Shown here in pieces: positions 1-21,100 of a stretch of 64,000 bases of DNA. The notes under the pieces were generated by a model. The model made no database searches. It was given only the letters and a program-made list of their open reading frames with translations, and had not been told where the DNA came from. The position numbers and the translations under genes are program-made. The DNA is from Trematomus loennbergii (Eukaryota; Chordata; Actinopteri; Perciformes; Nototheniidae), in contig JAAOOA010000086.1 of assembly GCA_012861695.1 (NCBI GenBank), forward strand, positions 21,597,771-21,661,770. The letters are read 5' to 3'. Positions within the stretch are counted from its first letter, which is position 1; each line of letters starts with the position of its first letter.

Positions 1-693
1 AGATTAGATTAGACACTCTGCTTGCATTAGATTAGACACTCTGCTTGCATTATGTAAGATTAGATTAGATTAAAGTAATCAATTAATGAGGATACATTTC
101 ATGTGTCATTCTGTTGAGGCACATCTAGTTTTCCACAAATAGAGCAGAGCCTGCGAGCTAGTTCATGCAATCAACTCGGGCTCAAATGATGCATACACAC
201 GTGGATATAACTCTCATACAACCAACCAAACACATCCTGCTATACGTGGGATGCGTATAGGCTATACAGTATGTGAGTTGTCTGAGTGAACCAACATTTG
301 AATAATCCTCAATCCTCATTTTAAGGATCCATGAGAGGAAAGTCAGGGAAACAGGTGAATATCTTTGGTTAGTGCCGACCATTTAAAAAAGCTTTGTTGT
401 TGTTGTAATACTAATTTGCACTACTAACCCATGTTCTGAATTGGACAAAATGCATTAATCTTTTAAATTCAAATGCACTCAGACTCTTTCATGGCTTGAA
501 ATGAGTATTACAAAGAAAGACAAAGAAAACATCTCCAAAAACAACAAAAAGAAACCAAGAAAAATGTGATTGCAAGTCTCGTTTTTTAACCTGGCAAAAA
601 AGAAAAGTTAATTTGTTGCCCAGATACTGTAAATGTCCTCAAAATCATCTTCCTCTCTAATGTATTAACTGCATGAGCCCCGCTCCCCCTCAC

Positions 694-10734
<10,041 letters not shown>

Positions 10735-11514
10735 TCACCTCTCACTGGAGGAGAGAAACAGGGGCCATGGGCCTCAGGAGCAGCAGCTCTAGCAGGTCCA
10801 CCTGACAGACAGGTACATCAAACCTGGAGGAAGGAGGGATGGAGAGAGGTTTTGAACAGAGACATACATATTGGTGTCGCTGAAACACAAAGTCCGCACT
10901 AATCAATGCGCCTCTCTCTTTGCTAGAGTCTTTAACTTCAAGTGCTGAGTCTGCACCTCGCTGAGGAACCACAGCCAATGCACTGCAGACAGAGAGCACT
11001 CTTCATCTGTCGGGAAATGAAAGAAGGCACATGGGGTTTAAGAGCAACTCCTGATGAGAGCATGATAAAATGAGTGTACTACTTAACTGATTCATGAACG
11101 TTTAGGACTAATGGGAGTTCAGCGACAAGTAAAAGCACAGAACAGTGGCTTTTTTGCTGCGAGGGGTTTCTGTGTAAGCAGCCAGAATGCAGGCTAACAT
11201 GGGTATAAATAAGTCCTGATACATTGTTGAAATTAAGGTACAATTCTCAATTTGTTTGGTAAAATAGCTTGACAAGTTTGTTTGAAAGACGTGACCTGAT
11301 AATGTATACCAGCTCACAGCGACTGTTAAATGTTATACATGTCTATTAACTTAATATCGATGTATTTATGTCCTTTATTTTAGGATAATTACTATTATTT
11401 TGAGCATTTTGTATTTGGTTTACTAAAGAATGTTTCTGTTGGCTTTGTTATTGCCATTATTAGCAATAACACTCCCCCCCCCTGCCTGAAACAACTTCAT
11501 TGGATTCCTTTGTT

Positions 11515-11765
11515 TCCTTCCATAACAGTGACATCACTATGTAACACTTGCGCTCCAACACATTGTACGTGATAGGCTGAGGGTTCGGACATCTCTAAGC
11601 GGTTGACCAATCACAACAGAGCGGGCCAGCTAACCAATCAGAGCAGACTGGGTGCTGCAGCACAGGCAGTATGAGAAAAATAGAGACTTTTTTGAACATT
11701 AAAGCATGGACACATGTCAGCACACAATACATATAAGCCTGAAATGAGCATTATAGAGCCCCCCC
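11515..11765. mobile_element. Recurrent non-autonomous element, family R1, copy 1
   Basis: Marked by 'tgacatcactatgtaac', 'gttgaccaatcacaacag', 'ccagctaaccaatcagagc' and 'gctgcagcacaggcagtatg'. The same order recurs at 19678-20065 and 33180-33430. No coding capacity. Superfamily not settled. Confidence 0.6.
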
Positions 11766-14700
11766 TAAATATAACTCTGGAACCAGTAGCTATCCCTGCT
11801 GCGCAATCTCCTGAGTCTCAGTCTCAAAGGGAGGCCCTCCTCATAACACAGACTAATACAGTTTTACTTCTTAAGTGCCCTATCTGAAGTAGATGCAGAA
11901 GTGTTCGTGCATAGCGACCTTACAGTTTTGATTGTGCAGGGCTCACTGTTCAGCAGACTTCAGTCAGTAAACACACCACACATCGGATCATGAAATTCAC
12001 CTGCCTGTCACATCAAACAGCTAGCGATGCGGAGCGGAATAAAAATAGAGACGAAAGAGAAAAGGTGTGTGTGAGTGTTTGTGTGTGTTTGTGTGTCCTC
12101 TGTAGCCAGATGCATGAATAGGTTCCTTTCTCTGTACTAGCACAGGATGAAAGACAGGTGGAGATGGATGAGTGCACCTGACATCAAATGCTTCAAGCAC
12201 ATGCGTGACACACCATCATCATAAAATAATGACCAGAGGCTTTTGCACATGCTTCTGTTCTCTGTTCAGCAGCATCACAACCTTGGGACGTCTTTCTCAT
12301 TGCGGCAGCTGTTTTTTTACTCTCTGTTGTACTCTCTGAACCTTCTTAGTGGGCACTTCCTGTCTTACATAATCTGTGGATATGAGATGATTGTCAGTTT
12401 TAAAACTGCCAACACGCACATGCGGATTTGGGATTATACATTATGCATTTTGAACACTCCTAAATCACTGCCCTTATTCAACTCAATTATAATATGTCAA
12501 TTTGGAAAAACTCCACCTTTCTCAGGTCCTAAAAAAGGACAAAAAGATGAGCTCTTGGCATCTAAACGCTATTGAATGTATCTTCAGTAAAAAAAACATT
12601 GATTAGACACAACAGACATTAGGATTGATGAAATATCTCATGTTTTTTCATTGTTAGGGAAACAATTACTTAACCATAATTGGAAATCTAACAGTGAAGA
12701 GAGATAAACGTACATTGAAAGTTTTTTTTTCTGTTAAATAATGCAAAATGAAAGCAATTTATTGAGATATATCTTCGAAAGCACATGTCTGAGGCTTATT
12801 TGGTGTCCTCTAGTAGTAAACAAATATGCTACTGTCCTGCAGTGAATGCTGCAAGCTGCTAATGCTGCTGATGGTGCTGCTGGATGAATCCCTGTAAATA
12901 GGCCAGGGTTCATTCATGCATGTGGTTTAAACATATTATTTGAATGCTGTCTGAGGGCGTGGCTTCATCTTCATCAGGATCTGTCAGCACGGATGTGGTC
13001 TGTATGGTTTTGTTTTAAATTGTGTCCTTACAGTAACACAATAAGTGTGTCAGAACATGATCAGCTGACCTTATGATGCATGACATCGCCATTACAAATC
13101 TGAAGAAACATACTCACACTCAGCAGGGACTGATCCAAAGCATTTTCTTTATCAGAAATCCAAAAAGGGATGAGTTCGGTAATCCTTCAGGGAGGAATTA
13201 GCGGATACTGATGATTGGAGATGTGTCCTGTCAGCAGTGTGTGCGGATCGCTGTTATTTGTATTTGTTTCTCTGGACTCTGAACACTGCTCTGCAGGATC
13301 AAGGTCACCTTAGGCTGTTTTCCAAAGTCGTTCTTGACCCGGTCCACTGTCCCTTCCCTTCAGCCATCTCCCTCTGTCTCTGGCTCTGGTGTCTCACTCT
13401 CTCCGGAGCCTCCCTCACCTTGAAGCTACACAGGAGGAGAGCTGTAACACTTCTGGTCTCCGCCTTCAAAATAAAATCCTAATCAGAGGATAGATTTTTT
13501 AAAACACACAAAAAATAAACAAAGAGGACATTTTTTTAATTGTGGGATTCTCAATATTGCATTAAAAATACGTAATATGCAAAAAAACAATTTGTAATAT
13601 AATTGTGTGATTAAAAAGTAACATTGTTTTGTGTCATAATACTCATAGTGTAGTGTGGCACAAAAACTCATAACTAGTTGAGTTTTCAAAGACACATGTA
13701 AAAGTCATACATACATTGTTTAAGAAAAAGTCGGATTATAGTATGGCAGAAAAATCATTAAAAAAAATCAAAGTATTTACACACTTACTAACCTACTGTA
13801 ATTCTAACAATAGTTTTCATTAAAAAAAAAAAACTTCAAATGAAACCAGTTTTGATTCAGATTGAATTATATGTTATACGTATCATCTTTATTTTATCTT
13901 AATTTCCTTATTCTAGGACACTGTATATAACTATACAAGTCAAAGAAGGCCTATACAAATTCAAATCAATGAATCTCCTGAGTATTTGTGTATTGTAGGC
14001 CTATGTGTTAATGTAATGTTTCGTTATGAACACCTCCATTTATCATCATAATTCTTTCAATTTTATATCATTTTTACTGGACATTTAAATGCCATTTTTG
14101 TGCTTTTATTTTCCTAAGAAACACATTGTTTTTAATCACTTCCGGTTGAAATATATCTGACTTTACAGTTTCTCTCCCTGCTGCCACCCAGACACCGAAA
14201 CCAGCATCAGTGACGTCAGGAGCACCCACAACAGGAAGGGGCTATAAAATGCACAAAACATTTGTAAAATGTAAAACATAAACACCTAATACCTAATTCT
14301 GAGTCATCCAATAATACATTTTATGAGATTGAGTATTTCAATCTTTCAATTGTTTTACTCGTTTAGCTTAATATCATTTTTGTTGGACTATATTTTACAA
14401 CATAGAGACATTATACCCCAGCAAGGTTAGGTTATCTTTCAACTGACATACTGTATGTACATTTCTTTTTTTCTTTTTTAATGAACACTGACTTGAATCT
14501 GCAGTGATTGCCTCCCACTTGCCAAACTGGACTGTAGAGAGGAGCCATTGTTTTCCAGATAACATGCTGAGTCGGCCATTCCTCCATCAGACTGCTGTGG
14601 ACCTGACCATGTTATCACTGGCTGCATCATTATTTATAAAAACTACAAGCCCAAGAAAAGACATGCCTAATTGTAATATATTATAATACATTACGTTTTG

Positions 14701-14800
14701 CATAGTGTAGTACAGTAACCTTGTACATTTGGTCCTTCTTCTTTCATTTTCTTTTGTCTTGGTATTGAGTTCTAGACATAACACAGACAATCTGTTAAAC
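11766..14800. other. Spacer upstream of trak1; nothing assignable
   Basis: AT-rich sequence between the divergent trak1 and slc22a13-like genes. Open frames here are short, lack any recognisable motif and are not flanked by convincing splice sites. Unseen trak1 5' exons and promoter could lie here, but I cannot point to them. Confidence 0.5.
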
Positions 14801-15858
14801 ACATCATAAAACTATATTGCAACATGTCCAAATCAAAGGCATTCAAACACAAATAAGAAAAGATAAGAGCAAAATTATAAAAAGCCAAAATCAGTAAAAT
14901 AGAATACTTAAGATTTGAAGCAAATGAATCAATTAAAACCAGAGCAACTGGAAATGAAATAGGATGAAATAGCAATTTAAAATTGCCCTAAAAGGATACA
15001 AATAAGGTAAGAGAGTAGAGTAGATAATTATCAAAATTGGGAAAACAATAAACTATGTCAATCATTATTTTAAGTTACTGATCAGTGCATGCAGGTTTTT
15101 AGATCAAATGTTCTTGAATTAGCTTAGGGGGGTTGTATTTGTCAGCTCATTACGATGCACATTGACTTATTCTACATTAACATTGCATTTTATGAGTTTC
15201 TGTTGTGCATATCAAGCTTTCTAAAAGGTTTTTAATGTTTTGGTTGACTTTTAGTGCAAGCTATTTTGCAGAATATCTTGTAATGCTTTGAAATACTCAC
15301 GGGGACAAACTCAGTCTTTTCAAAAAGTTGTGGTGACATGTCCACAGTATAAATGACACCAGTTGATCTCATTAATTCACAGTGTTGTTCATTTATCAGG
15401 TCCGCTCTGTGTGAAAGGTACTGCCTTCATCCTGCTGCTTTTTAACCATATTATGTTGGCACTGTGAAGTAAAAAAAGATACCTTTATAATTTAGGACCA
15501 CATAAATTACATGTACATCTTTCATTATAAGTGAATGACAGACTGGCTGAGGTTGAGGATATCCCCACACATTGTTTCTTACAGATTTCTGGTGAAGTTG
15601 TGTTGTGTTTACCCCAAATGAACAATCGGTATTTTATTTCAAAATTGTGAATGGCAAGTGCAACTGATGCTTCAATCGTTTGCATGAAGAAAAGGCATTA
15701 TAATAGCCAGTGCTTCAGTGGTGTTATGTTACATTGGAGCGTGTTTTAGGAGATTTTGTAACCAGGCTATAGCCCTGCCCTCCCGTTACATACGCGCTCC
15801 TGATTGCTCCTTACAAAACCTGTTTCCATTTCTCCAGGTTTTGCACGGTGTTAAGTGC
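14800..15858 (+). pseudogene. Relic of slc22a13 intron 2/exon 3, duplication copy 1
   Basis: Two patches resemble the downstream gene in the same order. The first shares 'acaaataagaaa' and 'attataaaaagccaaa' with intron 2 near 18930-18975. The second, near 15400-15450, matches the exon 3 acceptor area: 'tccgctct...gtgaaaggtac' followed by 'cctgctgct'. The exon is truncated and does not encode the transporter. 15046-15858 is repeated at 16611-17486. Confidence 0.5.
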
Positions 15859-16434
15859 ATGGGCGGCGCCAGGATTTTTTGCTGCAGTAGCTTAGCAGTT
15901 GCTATATGACAGCACGGCGTTGCTAGTTAATTTTCAAAATAAATAAACAAACAATACCAGTGGGCCAAGCACGAGCCTGTTCATATTGTAGCGTTCACCG
16001 CTATTCAAGATCACAGATCACGAGCCTTCAATGTCGAAAACGTTCTCTTTATGTTATGGTATTGACGGCCACGCCTTACAGAACCAATCAATAGTATAAC
16101 CATAGACTGTAACACTCATTATGACTTTTCAATCCCCACACTCGAACACAACTCCTTCCGTCTCGTACTCCCTACACACACACACCAGAAAACGCACACA
16201 CACACACCTGGAAGGGGCGGTCTATGGAGCTAATTTCCTGCCATAACTCCACAAACAAACTAAACAGGTTTTACAAATGCCTCATGATTCACTAACAAAC
16301 ACAATGTGGTTTGCAAATACAAAACACCATATACAAACTAATGCATTTAGTTTTGCAAAGAAAAAACGTATCTATCAAATAAACACATACCATTTTTCTA
16401 ATAAATCATGTTTCAGAGACAAATTCAGCATAGG

Positions 16435-16540
16435 TTTTACAAGTACACACATTTTTTTTACAACTACAACACTTCTTTTTACAAGTACAAAACTTGTTTT
16501 TACAACTACAACACTTTTTTCTACAAGTACAAACTGTTTC
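16435..16540. repeat. ~20-bp tandem repeat (tttttacaactacaacact)
   Basis: Alternating units of the type TTTTTACAAGTACAAAACTT and TTTTTACAACTACAACACTT, about five in a row, directly before the palindrome at 16549. Confidence 0.75.
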
Positions 16541-16548
16541 TTCTCACG

Positions 16549-16611
16549 GCGGAATATTACTGCCAAAAGTCACGTGAGTCACTCACGTGACTTTTGGCAG
16601 TAATATTCCGC
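16549..16611. repeat. Perfect 31-bp-arm palindrome
   Basis: Arms 16549-16579 and 16581-16611 are exact reverse complements around one central base (16580). The arms start GCGGAATATTACTGCC and include CACGTGAGT. The right arm ends exactly where the second duplication copy begins. Confidence 0.95.
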
Positions 16612-17486
16612 AATAAACTATGTCAATCATTATTTTAAGTTACTGATCAGTGCATGCAGGTTTTTAGATCAAATGTTCTTGAATTAGCTTAGGGGGATTG
16701 TATTTGTCAGCTAATTACGATGCACATTGACTTATTCTACATTAACATTGCATTTTATGAGTTTCTGTTGTGCATATCAAGCTTTCTAAAAGGGTTTTAA
16801 TGTTTTGGTTGACTTTATAGTGCAAGCTATTTTGCAGAATATCTTGTTATGCTTTGAAATACTAACGGGGACAAACTCAGCCTTTTCAAAAAGTGGTGGT
16901 GACATGTCCACAGTATAAATGACACCAGTTTATCTCATTAATTCACAGTGGTAGTAGTTGTTCATTTATGCAAACTCAGGTCCGCTCCTCTCTATGTCAA
17001 AGGTACTGCCTTCATCCTGCTGCTTTTTAACCATATTATTTTGGCACTGTGAAGCAAAAAAAGATACCTTTATAATTTATGACCACATAAATTACATGTG
17101 CATACATCTTTCAGTATAAGTGAATGACAGACTGGTTGAGGGGTCTCACTGTAATGCAATCTTCCAGCAGAAGATGGCAGCAGAGGGCCAAGGAGGATAT
17201 CCCCACACATTGTTTCTTACAGATGTCTGGTGAAGATGTGTTGTGTTTACCCCAAATGAACAATCGGTATTTTATTTCAAAATTGTGAATGGCAAGTGCA
17301 ACTGATGCTTCAATCGTTTGCATGAAGAAAAGGCATTATAATAGCCAGTGCTTCAGTGGTGTTATGTTACATTGGAGCGTGTTTTAGGAGATTTTGTAAC
17401 CAACTTTATAGCCCTGCCCTCCGCGCTCCTCATTGCTCCTTACAAAACCTGTTTCCAGTTCTCCAGGTTTTGCACCGTGTTAATTG
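16611..17486 (+). pseudogene. Relic of slc22a13 intron 2/exon 3, duplication copy 2
   Basis: Near-identical to 15046-15858 by eye, with one clear insertion near 17140-17195 that copy 1 lacks. The exon 3-like patch is at about 16965-17030 and keeps 'atgcaaactcaggtccgctc' before 'aaaggtac', as in the real exon at 19458. No open frame of the transporter survives. Confidence 0.5.
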
Positions 17487-17777
17487 TCTTATTTTCCCAT
17501 CTTCCCACTTAATAGACCTACGGTATGTGCAGTGCACCCTCGATTGGAGAAACTATTTGTCAGCTTTGGGGCAGGAAGTTTCTGCATTTCAGGTCATTTC
17601 AGGACTGCTCAAGATGGGTCATGTTGGAAGAGCTGGACTAGCAGCACATGGGAATTGATGTCCTTGTTGTTTACATCCTGAGGAACCAGCACAGCTCATC
17701 CACTCTGATACGGGTCTGCTTGGTGTCAACACTCAGATTTCCACTCCCTTCTCCAAATTGTCCTACATTTCCCCAAA

Positions 17778-18102
17778 ATGAATTTCGACCAGATCCTCTC
17801 TGCAGTCGGAGGCTTCGGGAGATATCAGAAAACTCTGTACGTATGGATTTGTTTACCCCAGATCCTCCTTGCTTTCCACATGATGGTGAGCATCTTCACC
17901 GGATCCACGCCGCCCCACCACTGCCGAGAGAGCTCCAGCTCAGTACCCGGGAATCAGTCCTCATTCCCGGGTACACTCAGTGGGAACTTCAGCCTCTCGG
18001 ATTCCTCCTGTTTCTCTTCAAATGTCAACCTGACTGAGCGTGTGCCATGTGGACAGGGCTGTGTACAGCAAGGAGACTTTCCAGAGTACCACAATCACCG
18101 AG
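17778..18102 (+). CDS. slc22a13: slc22a13-like exon 1, apparent 2-nt deficit
   Basis: Codes the N-terminus, first helix and large outer loop (PHHC, several N-x-S/T sites). After RVPCGQG the family expects Gly-Trp-x-Tyr; here the frame slips at about 18058-18063 and turns to an irrelevant frame. Reading two bases over gives [14 protein letters not shown] up to the donor, then WDLVCD in exon 2. The exon is 325 nt where 327 fits the phases. A GGG run read as G would explain it. Confidence 0.75.
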
Positions 18103-21100
18103 GTATATAATATAACATGCTGATGTTGTTGCTTTTTTAGTCATTTGCACAAGGAAATCAAACTACATGACTTAGAGTTGAAACATGATACTATTATACT
18201 GAAAATGTAAGTTTCACAAGAAAAATAAAAGCAAGATGAGCACAAACAAGCAAGGTAAGACAATAACATAGCAATGACTGGTATATATTTATGGTTTAAG
18301 GCTTTACTTTTCATTTTGACACAGAACAACACTGCCTTTCTTTTTCTTTTGACCAGCTGCAATGCAACAACACTTGATAGCACAATTTGATTGGAACTGA
18401 CACACAAGTGATTCAGCTTTAACACTTGCCCCAGTCTATTAATGGAAAAATAAAAGTTGTTTTTTTGTCCTGCAATCTCTTCTGTGTTTTCTTCCCTTCT
18501 GACAGTGGGACCTGGTGTGTGACAGAGCGGGACTGAACAGTCTCGGGTCGTCTGTCTACATGTTCGGCCTGCTGGTGGGCTCTGTGCTGTTTGGAGCCAT
18601 GGCTGACAGGTAGGCTTTGTTTCTCCTTCTTAATCTTGAAGCCCTGAAGCCGAAACAAACAGCCACACTGTCAGCTTCAGAGACAGGCTGACACTTGCAC
18701 TACTAAGCATTTTGCACAAGTGGCCCATATGTCAAAGGTCATGCTAATGAGTTGTATCGCAGTGGGGTTTAACTGATAATGTTTTTTAATATATCATAAA
18801 AGATTTCGTTTTCTGTCAAGATGGAAAATATAGAAATAGATTTTATTTAATTAATTAATGTATCCTTTATTTGAACTCATAAACACATCAAGGTAGAGAC
18901 CTCATTTTCAATATGGCTGACAAGTAATACAAATAAGAAATATATACAGTATAGCAGAAATTATAAAAAGCCAAATTAGAATAATAATAAACTATAAATC
19001 TATATTTGCTTTGACTTTTTAGCATTTTTTCTGTATTACTTTTGGTACCTGAAACACATCCTGTCGCTAACAATTGTTGAGGTCTTTGTGAAAACACAAT
19101 TTCGATTGTTTTGCATATTATTCCAGCAGGTGCACAATGAGAAAACCCGCACCAGTACCTGCAACTTAATCCAATATATGATATAGAGAGAGAGGACCAA
19201 CCAAACTTAGCTTGATGTTCACAATGCTGAGCATCCTAAATATCTCCAGTATATCAATATCTCCATCATTTTATGAGGTATTTAGTTAAAGAGACAGCAT
19301 TCAAATCTCTAGGGGCACTAACACTCACATCTTGTTGACATTCCTGCAGGTTTTGCATTTTCTCACAGTATCACTTGTCTGTATAGGTCACCCTGTCACA
19401 GTCAAGTTTGATCATTTATTTTATGCAAACTAATTTCCGCTCCTCTCTCTGTGTAAGGTACGGCCGACGCTTTGTCCTGCTGCTGTCCATCGCTCTTCAG
19501 ACCTTGTTTGGAGTCGCCGTGGCCTTTGCACCAAACTTCCCCATCTATGTGACTCTCCGCTTTCTAGTTGGCACCACGATATCGGGAGTCATCATCAACG
19601 CCTTTGTACTTGGTATTTACAAAGCACTCAACAGACTTCTCATGTGTGAATTGTGAATTATTCATTTTCAATGACAATTAAGGGGCCCTTGTATGCTCTT
19701 TGGGATTTTCCATTTCCTGCAGTGTCTTACATAGGTTTTTGTGCATGTAAATGGTCTGCAAAGGCTAAAACTGTGGATAATCCGTAACACAATGACATCA
19801 CTACGTATACTCGCACTTCTATTGGCCAGTGCTCCAACACATTGTATGTGATAGGCTAAGGGGCAGATATCTACAAGCAGTTGACCAATCACAACAGAGC
19901 CGGCCAGCTAACCAATCAGAGCAGACTGAGCTCTGGTTTCAGACAGAGGGTGAAAAGAGGTGCTGCAGCACAGGCAGTATGAGAAAGAGCTTTTTAAAAC
20001 ATGTCACATGTCACAGTAGAGGTGCAAAATACAAATATGAAACCTGAAAATGACCATTATATGTCCTGTGTAATGTTACTAGCAGGCATAATTCTTAACT
20101 GTCAGTGGCTAGTCATCTCATTTGTCAAACCTTCACATATCGTACTTAAAGTGTTAATTGCTCATGCTTTCTTTGTCCAATCCCACAACACAAACCCTTG
20201 CCACTCTTTCCAAAACCTTAAAGCTCCACACCACAACCCTAGCTTAACCCTCTCCTCATGAATCCTCCTCTCCTCTCCTCTGCTCTCGTTCCAAACCCTG
20301 CACTGTTTTTCTAAAGGCACAGAGTGGACGTGCATCAAAAGACGCATGCTGGCTGGTATAATCACCGACTACGCCTTTGGTCTGGGCTACATGCTGCTAG
20401 CGGGCGTAGCATACTTGATACGAGACTGGAGAAAGTTGCAACTGGCCATATCGGCCCCCGGTTTTCCTGCTCATCTTCTATATATGGTGGGAAATTCAAC
20501 AAGCACCTGAACATTAAACCCACTGTTTATTCATACAGTTTCTTCACAAGAGTAAATGAATGCCCTCTTTGTAATTATCATTTCCTGTCCTACTCCTCGT
20601 TGTGGCATTTTCTCCTCTCCCTTCTCCCCCTGTCGGCTCTCTCTCTCTTTATCTCTGTCAGGGTGGTTCCTCAGTCGGCCCGATGGTTGTTGGCCAACGA
20701 CAGAAGGGAGGAAGCCATCGCACTCCTCCGCAAAGCAGCACTTGTGAACGGCCGTGTCTTACCTCCTGCTGTACAAGTGTGTCTCTCTGCATTTCATAAC
20801 TGCCTTCTATCTGAACTATTTCAATGTGTCTTTTGTCTGCAGCAAGACCTGTTACAGACTCATTTCATTTCAAACCTTTATTTATCCAGGTGTATCCCAT
20901 TGAGATCATTGATCTCTTTTTCAAGGGAGACCTGCTCAAGTAGGTTCCACATGAAACATTAAAACATAAACAGAACAACAAAAAGGACATCATACAGCAT
21001 CATTACAGGGATTACAATTTACATAACTATCCACATGAACAGGTACCAACAGCTTCCGATTGAGTAACATCCAACCGAGCTTTAAAAACATTTAGTGGCA

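Noticed and set aside
12243..12575. 110-codon plus-strand frame
   Set aside because: No family resemblance, no splice context, composition like the flanking AT-rich spacer.
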